From Chloroflexota bacterium (GTDB taxonomy: Bacteria; Chloroflexota; Dormibacteria; CF-121): DNA of 7,697 nt. The first letter of the stretch is position 1, and every line of letters begins with the position of its first letter. Positions 1 to 5,240 of the stretch are shown piece by piece. The notes beneath the pieces were generated by a model, which worked only from the letters and a program-made list of their open reading frames with translations, was not told where the DNA came from and made no database searches. A program made the position numbers and the translations under genes. The stretch covers positions 1-7,697 of the forward strand of contig VBFF01000124.1 in NCBI GenBank assembly GCA_005889285.1, written 5' to 3'.

Positions 1-140
1 AACTGGTCGGGATACCGCCCAGCAACTACCGGCGTCACGAAGCACGTGCGACGGAAGGGATGGCGCCGTGCGTGGCAAAACAGGTGACCAGACCGATCAG
101 AATGCGAGAAGCGCGGGTCACCGAGCCCGTCCTAGCGTGA
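1..140 (+). CDS. C-terminal end of a probable AraC-family transcriptional regulator (partial)
   Basis: The reading frame is open from the left edge (first full codon at base 3) to TGA at 138-140, giving the last 45 residues of a protein that starts outside the window. The visible part contains GIPPSNYRRH, which looks like the end of an AraC-type helix-turn-helix domain (the usual 'G.SPs.YRR' signature), followed by a basic tail with CVAKQVTRPIR. From memory, similar tails occur in AraC-family regulators encoded directly upstream of VOC-family proteins in actinobacteria. The stop overlaps the next gene's GTG start as GTGA, so the two are probably co-translated and the regulator may control its partner. 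The DNA-binding helices themselves are not visible, so the family call rests on a short stretch. Confidence 0.5.
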   Translation, partial: LVGIPPSNYRRHEARATEGMAPCVAKQVTRPIRMREARVTEPVLA

Positions 141-559
141 CTGCCACGCACCTCAGCATTCACTCGAGCTTCCTCCCACACGCCGACCCGGACGCATCTC
201 TCGCGTTCTATCGCGACACCCTCGGCTTCGAGGTCCGCAATGATGTCGGACACCGTGGGATGCGCTGGATCACGGTCGGCCCTCCCGACCAGCCCGGCAC
301 GTCGATCGTCCTTCACCCGCCAGGCGTCGGCCCCGGCCCCGTCACCGACGACGAGCGCCGCACCATCGTCGAGATGATGGCCAAGGGCAGCTATGCTGCC
401 ATCATCCTGGCCACTACCGACCTCGACGGCATCTTCGCGCGGGTCCAGGCCAGCGGCGCCGAAGTCGTCCAGGAGCCGATCGAGCAGCCGTACGGCGTCC
501 GCGACTGCGCCTTCCGCGATCCCGCGGGCAACCTCGTCCGCATCAACGAGCTGCGCTGA
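137..559 (+). CDS. VOC-family protein (glyoxalase / bleomycin-resistance / dioxygenase fold)
   Basis: From GTG at 137 the product has 140 residues, normal for a single-chain VOC protein of two beta-alpha-beta-beta-beta repeats. The first repeat covers about residues 7-60 (HSSFLPH, then SLAFYRDTLGFEVRND) and the second about 86-140 (YAAIILATTDLDGIFARV, then YGVRDCAFRDPAGNLVRINE). FYRDTLGFEV and FRDPAGN are strong signatures of the superfamily. Candidate metal ligands are H9, H60 and E138, but the substrate cannot be told; the superfamily includes glyoxalases, extradiol dioxygenases and antibiotic-binding proteins. The frame is open back to GTG at 68. I prefer 137 because similar proteins begin near here and because it forms a GTGA overlap with the regulator frame ending at 140, which would explain the lack of a Shine-Dalgarno sequence. 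Confidence 0.88.
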   Translation: MTATHLSIHSSFLPHADPDASLAFYRDTLGFEVRNDVGHRGMRWITVGPPDQPGTSIVLHPPGVGPGPVTDDERRTIVEMMAKGSYAAIILATTDLDGIFARVQASGAEVVQEPIEQPYGVRDCAFRDPAGNLVRINELR

Positions 560-634
560 GCCGTCCGGCGATCGCGCGCCTAACTGACCAACCTCCGGGC
601 TAAGCCGATCTAAATTAGAGGGGAACTTCCAGCC

Positions 635-1213
635 ATGCCTGCAGACTTATTTGAAGCCGCCTACCTCGGAATCCCGCCATGGGACATCGGCCGCTCGCAG
701 CCCGCGATCATGCGGCTGGCCGAGACCGGCCAGATCACTGGGTTGGTCCTGGACATCGGGTGCGGGACCGGCGAAAACGTCCTATACCTGGCCGAGCATG
801 GCTTCGTTGCGGCGGGAATCGACGGCGCGCCAACCGCGATCAGGAAGGCGCGGGCCAAAGCAAAACGGCGTGGTCTCAAGGCTCGTTTCGAGCTCGCCGA
901 TGCGCTCGACCTCGCCGTGCCCGAAAAGCCATTCGACACCGTCATTGATTCGGGGCTGTTTCATGTGTTCTCTGACGAAGACCGCGCCCACTTCAGAGAT
1001 AGCCTCGGGCGAGTCGTTCGGCGGGGCGGCACCTACTTTCTGATGTGCTTCAGCGACGAGGAGCCTGGCGATTGGGGACCGCGGCGCGTAACTCAAGCCG
1101 AGATCAGGTCGGTCTTTCGCGACGGCTGGCGCGTCAATTACATCCAGCCCTCGACCTTTGAGACCAATCTGGGTCAGTCTTACGCATGGCTGGCTTCGAT
1201 CTCGCGCTTATGA
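635..1213 (+). CDS. Class I SAM-dependent methyltransferase
   Basis: The 192-residue protein is a small Rossmann-fold methyltransferase. Motif I, LVLDIGCGTGEN, lies at residues 37-48 and binds S-adenosylmethionine; D63 in AGIDGAP ends beta-2 and should hold the ribose; ELADALDL (86-93) supplies the adenine-contacting acidic segment; FDTVIDSGLFHVF (100-112) is motif IV. The N-terminal PPWDIGRSQPAI resembles the thiopurine S-methyltransferase/TehB-like group, in which a W-D-x-G-x-x-Q motif precedes the SAM domain. The acceptor is unknown; a small molecule is likely because there is no extra substrate domain. GAGGGG at 618-623 lies 11 bases before ATG 635. The stop TGA (1211-1213) is overlapped by an ATG at 1210 that opens a minicistron. 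Confidence 0.9.
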   Translation: MPADLFEAAYLGIPPWDIGRSQPAIMRLAETGQITGLVLDIGCGTGENVLYLAEHGFVAAGIDGAPTAIRKARAKAKRRGLKARFELADALDLAVPEKPFDTVIDSGLFHVFSDEDRAHFRDSLGRVVRRGGTYFLMCFSDEEPGDWGPRRVTQAEIRSVFRDGWRVNYIQPSTFETNLGQSYAWLASISRL

Positions 1214-1245
1214 AGAGCCAACCCGCTGGTATTTTTGTGGCATGA
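1210..1245 (+). other. 11-codon minicistron joined to both neighbours by ATGA overlaps
   Basis: ATG at 1210 overlaps the methyltransferase stop (1211-1213). The frame reads MKSQPAGIFVA and stops at TGA 1243-1245, which overlaps the ATG at 1242 of the small membrane ORF. The three cistrons use three different frames. The peptide resembles nothing I know. The arrangement could relay ribosomes by termination-reinitiation, but two ATGA overlaps can also arise by chance. Confidence 0.25.
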
Positions 1246-1427
1246 GGGCGGTCGTTCGCAAGCAAGCAATCCTGCTCGGCGTTGGGATGGCCGCGGCGAT
1301 TCTTAGCATGGCTCTTGGCAGTCTCGCCGAAGGAATAGTGCATCAGTCTGGCCAATGGGTTTCGACGATAGCGTTTGGCACGTTCATGCTCGTGCTTTTC
1401 AAAGTCCGACCCGATTTCCTCCGCTGA
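1242..1427 (+). CDS. Possible small two-helix membrane protein
   Basis: From ATG 1242 the product is 61 residues. I do not recognise a family. Residues about 9-27 (AILLGVGMAAAILSMALGS) and 41-56 (QWVSTIAFGTFMLVLF) are hydrophobic enough for two membrane-spanning helices, joined by a short loop with E30 and H33. Basic residues lie at the N-terminus (R2, R6, K7) and at the C-terminal end (KVRPDFLR), so a hairpin with both ends in the cytoplasm would fit. There is no Shine-Dalgarno sequence. Translation would depend on coupling through the minicistron at 1210-1245. The frame is open back to 1158, but that extension would lie inside the methyltransferase gene. The gene is plausible but unproven. 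Confidence 0.42.
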   Translation: MRAVVRKQAILLGVGMAAAILSMALGSLAEGIVHQSGQWVSTIAFGTFMLVLFKVRPDFLR

Positions 1428-1658
1428 GACGTCCGACAAGGAGGCCGAGTAAGGCCTACAAGCTCGTGGGGTTGCGGCGTGGGCGCTACTCGCTAATTAG
1501 CGCGCGCTGCGACAAGACGCTCGACCGCGGTTTCCAGCTGAGGCCAGCATCGCCTCGCGGCCGTCGACAACATATAAACGCCGTCCGATGAATTCGAGCC
1601 GAGGGCGGAGTCTCGATATTCGACAGGCAGTTACCATCGAAGACGAAGGAGCACCACC
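1428..1658 (+). other. 231-bp stretch without a convincing gene
   Basis: No reading frame here looks like a protein. The stretch holds a perfect 12-bp palindrome, CGCTAATTAGCG, at 1491-1502 and two AT-rich hexamers that could act as -10 elements for the downstream hydrolase (TATAAA at 1573-1578 and GATATT at 1615-1620). Neither has a recognisable -35 partner. Its last bases carry the hydrolase Shine-Dalgarno sequence GAAGGAG (1645-1651). No terminator with a T tract is visible. Confidence 0.5.
1491..1502. repeat. Perfect 12-bp palindrome
   Basis: CGCTAATTAGCG is self-complementary over all 12 bases and has an AT core (TAATTA) in GC-rich surroundings. It lies 157 bases before the hydrolase start in the only long intergenic stretch. 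It could be a regulator binding site, but no dedicated regulator lies beside it and the symmetry stops at 12 bp, so chance cannot be excluded. Confidence 0.3.
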
Positions 1659-2477
1659 ATGAAGACCGACTGGACGACCGACGTGAAGGGCACCGGCCAG
1701 TACGCCGAGGTCAACGGTATCAACCTCTACTACGAAACCCATGGGTCCGGGCGCCCACTGATCCTGCTGCACGGAGGGCTTGGGTCGGGCGAGATGTTCG
1801 GGCCGGTTCTTCCAGTGCTCGCGGAGCGCCACCAGGTCATCACGGTCGACCTCCAGGGACACGGCCGTACCGCTGACATCGATCGACCGATCGACGTCCG
1901 GCTCATGGCCGGCGACATCGCAGCACTGATCGACCACCTCGAGCTGGCCAGACCGGACGTCGTGGGTTACTCGCTCGGTGGCGGCGTGGCGCTGCAGACA
2001 GCGGCGCAGTACCCGGCGAAGGTCCGCCGGCTCGTTGCCGTCTCAGCGAACATCCGTCCCGACGCGATCTATCCGGAGATGCGGGCGCAGCAGGGCCAGG
2101 TGAACGCCGCCGCCGTCGAGTTCATGAAGGACACGCCGATGTACCAGCTGTATCAACGGGTCGCGCCACGTCCTGAGGATTTCCCTCGGTTACTGACGAA
2201 GATCGGCGAATCGATGTCGAAGGACTACGACTTTACAGAAGAGGTCCGCGGCCTCAAGGTGCCGACCCTGATCGTCGCTGGCGATGCCGACATGGCGCCG
2301 CCGAGCCATTACGTCGAGGTCTTCAAACTGCTCGATGGCGGACTGCGCGACGGTGGCTGGATGGGCGAGGGCCGGCCGAAAGGCGGGCACGCGCTCGCGA
2401 TCCTTCCTGGCCTCACCCACTACACCATCTTCAGCTCGCCGCTGTTCGCCGCGGCCACCCTTGCCTTTCTCGAATAG
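1659..2477 (+). CDS. Alpha/beta-hydrolase fold protein
   Basis: The 272-residue protein has the whole alpha/beta-hydrolase core. The oxyanion-hole motif is LILLHGG (34-40); strand beta-4 and the following turn are VITVDLQGHGRT (60-71); the nucleophile elbow is GYSLGGG (103-109) with S105 as nucleophile. The acid is D209 or D211 in AGDADMAPP, and H254 in GLTHYT completes the triad. A cap region (about 131-190) lies between the elbow and the last core strands. The family includes esterases, epoxide hydrolases and C-C bond hydrolases, and the substrate cannot be read from the sequence. No signal peptide is seen, so it is cytoplasmic. GAAGGAG at 1645-1651 with 7-base spacing fixes the start at 1659. 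It converges on a minus-strand gene with a 5-bp gap, and no terminator is visible. Confidence 0.92.
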   Translation: MKTDWTTDVKGTGQYAEVNGINLYYETHGSGRPLILLHGGLGSGEMFGPVLPVLAERHQVITVDLQGHGRTADIDRPIDVRLMAGDIAALIDHLELARPDVVGYSLGGGVALQTAAQYPAKVRRLVAVSANIRPDAIYPEMRAQQGQVNAAAVEFMKDTPMYQLYQRVAPRPEDFPRLLTKIGESMSKDYDFTEEVRGLKVPTLIVAGDADMAPPSHYVEVFKLLDGGLRDGGWMGEGRPKGGHALAILPGLTHYTIFSSPLFAAATLAFLE

Positions 2478-2482
2478 CCGCG

Positions 2483-2851
2483 CTAGGCGGTACTGGCCCA
2501 GACGAACCATTGCCGGATAAGGGCACGAAGGCCATCGGCATCGAACGCAATGGCATTTTCCAGGTCGGGCATGCGGTAGGAGAGGCGGAGATGCCCTGCA
2601 TCCGGGCCTACGGCGACAAACACCGTGTCGCCTTGCCGGGTCAGAGTATCCAGAATTCGCCTCTCCCCAAGGTTGATCTCGGCCAGATCACTCGTGCGCT
2701 TGAGGTACAGAAGGCGTCCGTTCAGCTGCAAGACGAGGACAGCGGTAACGACAAGGTCTTCCGCACCCTCTGGGACAAGGGACGTATCTTGCTGCAGCCA
2801 ATCGAACCAGCCCGATGGCTCAGCGTGAGTCTCGATCATCTCCACAGGCAT
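2483..2851 (-). CDS. Conserved-looking protein of unknown function
   Basis: The 122-residue product is not a family I recognise. An N-terminal W-rich segment (PSGWFDWLQQD) precedes a hydrophobic strand-like run (VVTAVLVLQLNGRLLYLKRT), a charged middle with EINLGERRILDTL, and a C-terminal stretch (RLSYRMPDLENAIAFDADGLRALIRQW) that reads as a strand followed by a helix. No signal peptide, clear membrane helix or metal-binding cluster is seen, so it is probably a small cytoplasmic alpha/beta protein. I prefer this strand over the overlapping plus-strand frame (2510-2896) because its third codon positions are strongly GC-rich and its residues alternate like a folded protein. The frame is open back to 2983, but that part would cover the YCII promoter and start. 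ATG 2851 is preferred and ATG 2839 is possible. Neither has a clear Shine-Dalgarno sequence. Confidence 0.6.
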   Translation of the reverse strand: MPVEMIETHAEPSGWFDWLQQDTSLVPEGAEDLVVTAVLVLQLNGRLLYLKRTSDLAEINLGERRILDTLTRQGDTVFVAVGPDAGHLRLSYRMPDLENAIAFDADGLRALIRQWFVWASTA

Positions 2852-2900
2852 AACGACGCAGGCTGTGCGGGTCCTTCGCGCCCAAGCCCTTGCTAGCCTA

Positions 2901-2927
2901 TGTCGATCCTGGCAAGATCCGTTCGTA
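2901..2927 (+). promoter_or_regulatory. Candidate ECF42-type sigma promoter upstream of the YCII gene
   Basis: TGTCGA (2901-2906) is followed after 17 bases by CGTA (2924-2927). As I recall, the published signature for ECF42-group promoters is TGTCGA at -35 and CGA/TC (CGAC or CGTC) at -10. The -35 is exact and the -10 differs at its last base. It lies 48 bases before the YCII start, where an autoregulated ECF42 module would place it, and predicts transcription from about 2933. It is the only plus-strand TGTCGA I see outside a gene. Confidence 0.55.
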
Positions 2928-2938
2928 GTGTGGTGAGA

Positions 2939-2956
2939 GGCGGGCAAGGGCCCGCC
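2939..2956 (+). promoter_or_regulatory. GC-rich hairpin in the YCII leader
   Basis: GGCGGGC (2939-2945) pairs perfectly with GCCCGCC (2950-2956) across the four-base loop AAGG. It ends 7 bases before the Shine-Dalgarno sequence AGGAGGA (2964-2970). No T tract follows, so it is not an ordinary intrinsic terminator. If transcription starts near 2933 the hairpin forms almost at the 5' end of the mRNA, where it could stabilise the transcript or modulate initiation. Confidence 0.5.
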
Positions 2957-2974
2957 CGTTACCAGGAGGAACAT

Positions 2975-3334
2975 ATGGCGCACTACTTGCTATCCGTTCA
3001 CAGCGTCGCGGGCGAGATCCGCGAGCCGATGACCGACGACGAGATGAAAGAGTCCTTCAAGCAGATCGGCAAGCTCGAGGCTGAGATGAAGTCTTCGGAC
3101 AGCCTGGTCCTCTCCGGCCGCCTTCACGAACCCGATACCGCCACCGTCGTGCGGATTTCCAACGGTGAGGTGCTTACGACCGACGGTCCCTTTGTGGAAT
3201 CGAAAGAACACCTCGGAGGCTTTTACATCATCGAGGCCGAAAATCTCGACGCCGCGCTTGCCTGGGCGACCAAGGTCAGCAAGACGATCAAGAGGCCGAT
3301 CGAGGTATGGCCCTTTGTGGATGTTCGGAGCTGA
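2975..3334 (+). CDS. YCII (DGPF-domain) family protein linked to an ECF42-type sigma factor
   Basis: The 119-residue protein matches the YCII-related family. It has an N-terminal strand (HYLLSVHS), a helix (ESFKQIGKLEAEMKSSDSL), the strand LVLSGRLHEP, the diagnostic DGPF motif at 70-73 inside LTTDGPFVESKEHLGGFYIIE, a helix (DAALAWATKVSK) and the final IEVWPFVDV. This ferredoxin-like fold forms dimers. The enzymatic role is unproven in this subgroup. DGPF proteins are encoded beside ECF42 sigma factors in many bacteria and probably belong to their regulon or signalling. AGGAGGA at 2964-2970 with 4-base spacing fixes the start at 2975, and an in-frame ATG at 2900 is upstream of the predicted transcript. 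The gene overlaps the sigma gene by 14 bp, so translation is probably coupled. Confidence 0.92.
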   Translation: MAHYLLSVHSVAGEIREPMTDDEMKESFKQIGKLEAEMKSSDSLVLSGRLHEPDTATVVRISNGEVLTTDGPFVESKEHLGGFYIIEAENLDAALAWATKVSKTIKRPIEVWPFVDVRS

Positions 3335-4064
3335 CAATCAGCCGAACGGCCGCGCGGCAGTCCCCGTCGATGAGACGGCGGTCAGCCGGATTTTTCGCGA
3401 GGAGTACGGCCGGTCGGTCGCCTCCCTGATTCGAGCCTTCGGTGACATCGATGCCGCCGAGGATGCGGTTCAGGAGGCGTTCGCCGTCGCCCTGCGGAAG
3501 TGGCCGGGTGACGGCCTACCGCCTAACCCGGGCGGCTGGATCACGACGACCGCCCGCAACCTGGCCATCGATCGTCAGCGCCGTGATGCGCGGGGACGCG
3601 AGCTCCTCCGGGAGGTCGCGGTGCTCTTGCCGCACAGCGACGATCCCGATGCGGGCAGGGAGGTGGGGCCCCTGGAGGACGACCGGCTTCGGCTGATCTT
3701 CACGTGCTGCCATCCGGCACTCTCGACGGAAGCGCAGGTGGCGCTCACCCTCCGGCTGCTCGGCGGCCTCTCGACTGAGGAGGTGGCACGGTCCTTCCTG
3801 GTAGCCGAAGCGACGATGGCGCAACGAATCGTGCGTGCCAAGCGCAAGATCAAGGCGGCCCGAATCCCTTACCGCATACCCGAGGTTCACGAGCTGGCTG
3901 GCCGCCTGCGCCCCGTGCTAGCTGTCGTCTATCTTCTCTATAACGCGGCGCCGCCCGCACCAGCCGAACCGGATCTCCGCCGTGAGGCGATCCGGCTGGC
4001 ACGCGTGCTATCGACGGCTGCTGCTCCTGACCGAGTCGCGTCGCGCGTCGCGGTCACGGCCTGA
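3321..4064 (+). CDS. ECF42-type sigma factor, truncated after the sigma domains
   Basis: From ATG 3321 the frame gives 247 residues and ends early at TGA 4062-4064. Region sigma-2 covers about 22-92 (FREEYGRSVASLIRAFGDIDAAEDAVQEA, then NPGGWITTTARNLAIDRQRR), and region sigma-4 about 122-180 (RLIFTCCHPALSTEAQVALTLR, then LSTEEVARSFLVAEATMAQRIVRAKRKI). FTCCHPAL and EATMAQRIVRAK are typical of the group with a C-terminal DUF6596/TPR extension (ECF42). The extension starts at about 190 (ELAGRLRPVLAVVYLLYN), but the family motif NEGY is replaced by NAAPPAP, and homology ends near L230. The last 17 residues, from S231, are read out of frame. The start overlaps the YCII gene and has no close Shine-Dalgarno sequence, so coupling is likely. 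No anti-sigma gene is present; in this group the C-terminal extension is thought to control activity. Confidence 0.8.
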   Translation: MFGADNQPNGRAAVPVDETAVSRIFREEYGRSVASLIRAFGDIDAAEDAVQEAFAVALRKWPGDGLPPNPGGWITTTARNLAIDRQRRDARGRELLREVAVLLPHSDDPDAGREVGPLEDDRLRLIFTCCHPALSTEAQVALTLRLLGGLSTEEVARSFLVAEATMAQRIVRAKRKIKAARIPYRIPEVHELAGRLRPVLAVVYLLYNAAPPAPAEPDLRREAIRLARVLSTAAAPDRVASRVAVTA

Positions 4065-4533
4065 CGGCGCTCTCGTGCTGCTCGGCGAGCAGGACCGTAC
4101 ACGCTGGGATCGGGCGCTAATCGAGGAGGCCAAGGCGATCGTCCTCCGGCACCGTCGCCATAGTCCGCCCGGTCAGTACCTGCTGCAGGCCGCTATCAAC
4201 GCGGTGCACGCCGACGCGGCGACGGTGCAGCAGACTGACTGGTCGCAGATTGTCGCCCTTTATGACCAGTTGCTGGCGGTCTCCCCAACTCCGGTCGTAG
4301 CCCTCAACCGCGCCATCGCCATCGGCGAGATGCAGGGCCCTGCGGCAGCGCTGAGTTTGGTAAACGAGTTGGACCTTGGCGACTACTACCCGTTCCACGC
4401 CACCCGAGCGGATCTCCTCCGGCGCCTGGGCCGGGCCGGCGAGGCGGCAGCCGCCTATGAGCGGGCAGCCGCATTGGCGCCGACGAAAGCTGAGCGCGAG
4501 TTCCTCAGGCTCGGTGGCCGAGCGTCTCGCTGA
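3982..4533 (+). CDS. TPR-like C-terminal fragment of the broken ECF42-type sigma factor
   Basis: The frame is open from GTG 3982, but homology to the ECF42 extension begins only near 4018, with LLLLTESRR followed by DGALVLLGEQDRTRWD. It continues through HSPPGQYLLQAAINAVHADA and DWSQIVALYDQLLAVSPTPVVALNRAIAI and ends with the TPR-like helices FHATRADLLRRLGRAGEAAAAYERAAALAPTKAEREFL. This extension should form the sensory or regulatory part of the sigma factor. It lies in frame +1 relative to the sigma domains, with no gap in DNA coverage. No Shine-Dalgarno sequence precedes any candidate start, so separate translation is doubtful. It is better read as the second half of a disrupted gene than as an independent protein. 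Confidence 0.6.
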   Translation: MRRSGWHACYRRLLLLTESRRASRSRPDGALVLLGEQDRTRWDRALIEEAKAIVLRHRRHSPPGQYLLQAAINAVHADAATVQQTDWSQIVALYDQLLAVSPTPVVALNRAIAIGEMQGPAAALSLVNELDLGDYYPFHATRADLLRRLGRAGEAAAAYERAAALAPTKAEREFLRLGGRASR

Positions 4534-4538
4534 GCCGA

Positions 4539-4547
4539 TGTTATAGT
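4539..4547 (+). promoter_or_regulatory. Candidate extended -10 promoter for the CAP-domain gene
   Basis: TG at 4539-4540, one base, then TATAGT at 4542-4547 forms an extended -10 element (TGnTATAAT with one mismatch). No good -35 hexamer is seen 16-18 bases upstream, which extended -10 promoters tolerate. The predicted start of transcription is about 4554, just downstream of the sigma gene's stop, so the CAP gene can be expressed independently of that broken gene. Confidence 0.45.
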
Positions 4548-4550
4548 GGC

Positions 4551-4574
4551 GGCCGGGGAAACGTTTCTCCGGTC
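4551..4574 (+). promoter_or_regulatory. Imperfect palindrome / RNA hairpin at the CAP gene transcription start
   Basis: The core 4553-4572 is self-complementary at 9 of 10 position pairs, centred on AAACGTTT (4559-4566). Adding 4551-4552 and 4573-4574 extends it to 12 pairs. Both mismatches are G:T in the plus strand (4557/4568 and 4552/4573), so the RNA can form a 10-bp stem with two G-U pairs and the loop ACGU. As DNA, the AAACGTTT centre resembles LacI-family operators (CcpA, PurR) and would sit over the start site. No T tract follows. Confidence 0.5.
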
Positions 4575-4577
4575 CTT

Positions 4578-5240
4578 ATGAGTTGGCGGGGTAGACCGGT
4601 ATCAGTACTGATGAGGCCGCTTCTGTCGCGCGGCGCCCTCGTTGGGGTGATGCTGCTGACCGTGGTGGCCATCGGGCAGGCCGCTCCGCCTCAGCAGGCA
4701 TTGTTAGCGCAGTCCGCATCCATCCGTCACCTCCCAATCGCCGACCTGAGATCCGATCCGATCCCGCGGCGCCCGGACGAGCGCCCGCCGCCCACACCGT
4801 CGGCAGAGGCCCGGACCATTGTCCCGCGGGTACCGATGGCGACCCTGCGGCCGAAGCCGCCGCCGGCGCCTTCCAAGGCCGTCGTTGGCACCGGCCAGTG
4901 GGGCCTGATCAACCAGGACCGCCAGGCCGCCGGCCTGGCTCCGCTGCAGTGGAACACCTGCCTCGCAAACGTCGCGACCGGACAGGCGGCGCGCATGGCG
5001 GCACAGGGATACATCTCACATGCGAACGGCCGCAGCCTGGATCTGGGCTGTCAGCTGGGCCCGAGGAGCGGCGAGAACATCGGGTTTCAGGGTGGCGGCA
5101 TCAAGGACGCGGCAATGAACGCGTGGTTCATGGGCGATCCGCCGCACCGCGCGAATATTCTGGGACCATATCACTACGTCGGCGTGGCCTGGGTGTTAGC
5201 ACCGAACGGCACGGCGTATCTTGCCGTCGAGTTCGGTTAG
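4578..5240 (+). CDS. Secreted CAP-domain (SCP/PR-1-like) protein
   Basis: The 220-residue precursor begins with basic residues and a hydrophobic core (ALVGVMLLTVVAIGQA, about 20-35), with likely signal-peptidase cleavage near A35/A36. A proline-rich, probably disordered linker follows (about 55-100, with PIPRRPDERPPPTP and KPPPAPSK). The CAP domain fills 105-220: GLINQDRQAAGLAPLQWN, then ISHANG, GENIG, the MNAWFMGDPPHRANIL signature and a final YLAVEFG. H148, E166 and H190 fit the conserved CAP cavity residues, and C128 and C158 could form a disulfide once exported. No anchor or sortase signal is seen. Bacterial CAP proteins of this type are extracellular and mostly of unknown function. Start choice is uncertain: ATG 4611 would give a more typical 25-residue signal peptide, and neither start has a good Shine-Dalgarno sequence. 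The 5' hairpin ends 3 bases before ATG 4578. Confidence 0.88.
   Translation: MSWRGRPVSVLMRPLLSRGALVGVMLLTVVAIGQAAPPQQALLAQSASIRHLPIADLRSDPIPRRPDERPPPTPSAEARTIVPRVPMATLRPKPPPAPSKAVVGTGQWGLINQDRQAAGLAPLQWNTCLANVATGQAARMAAQGYISHANGRSLDLGCQLGPRSGENIGFQGGGIKDAAMNAWFMGDPPHRANILGPYHYVGVAWVLAPNGTAYLAVEFG

Larger units (their letters stand above)
3321..4533 (+). pseudogene. Disrupted ECF42-type sigma factor gene (sigma-2, sigma-4, TPR extension)
   Basis: The sigma half and the TPR half are adjacent and in order but in different frames. At the junction (about 4008-4018) the family normally has roughly 15 more residues between the 'EAIRLARVL' helix and 'LMLLTESRR', including a P-D-E-P-E-type turn. This points to a deletion of some 40-50 bp that also shifted the frame, rather than a single miscalled base. 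The joined length, about 404 codons, is just short of an intact member of this group (about 410-420 by memory). Both halves keep good sequence, so the break looks recent. A truncated sigma factor may still be made. Confidence 0.65.

Noticed and set aside
584..616. Promoter for the methyltransferase (CTGACC with TAAATT)
   Set aside because: The spacer is 21 bases, too long for a normal sigma-70 promoter; only the AT-rich patch is suggestive.
1217..1236. Terminator-like GCCA...TGGT followed by five T residues
   Set aside because: The stem is only four pairs including a G-U, too weak for an intrinsic terminator, and it lies inside the minicistron.
1355..1591. 78-codon plus-strand ORF running into the gene-free stretch
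   Set aside because: It is rich in R, P and S, has no recognisable motif, and overlaps the better small membrane ORF; the AAGGAGG at 1438-1444 is not followed by a credible start.
2215..2220. Second TGTCGA within the hydrolase gene
   Set aside because: It is inside coding sequence and lacks a -10 element at the right distance; the nearest CGAC is only 7 bases downstream.
2510..2896. Plus-strand ORF of 128 codons opposite the unknown minus-strand gene
   Set aside because: It lacks a family signature and looks like a shadow frame; the minus-strand frame has stronger GC at third positions and more protein-like residue alternation.
4008..4018. Programmed +1 frameshift joining the two sigma factor halves
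   Set aside because: No slippery sequence or stimulatory signal is apparent, and a frameshift would not restore the roughly 15 missing family residues.
1688..4900. 13-base match (GGCACCGGCCAGT) shared by the hydrolase and CAP genes
   Set aside because: A match of this length is expected by chance in a GC-rich window of this size, and both copies are coding (G-T-G-Q).
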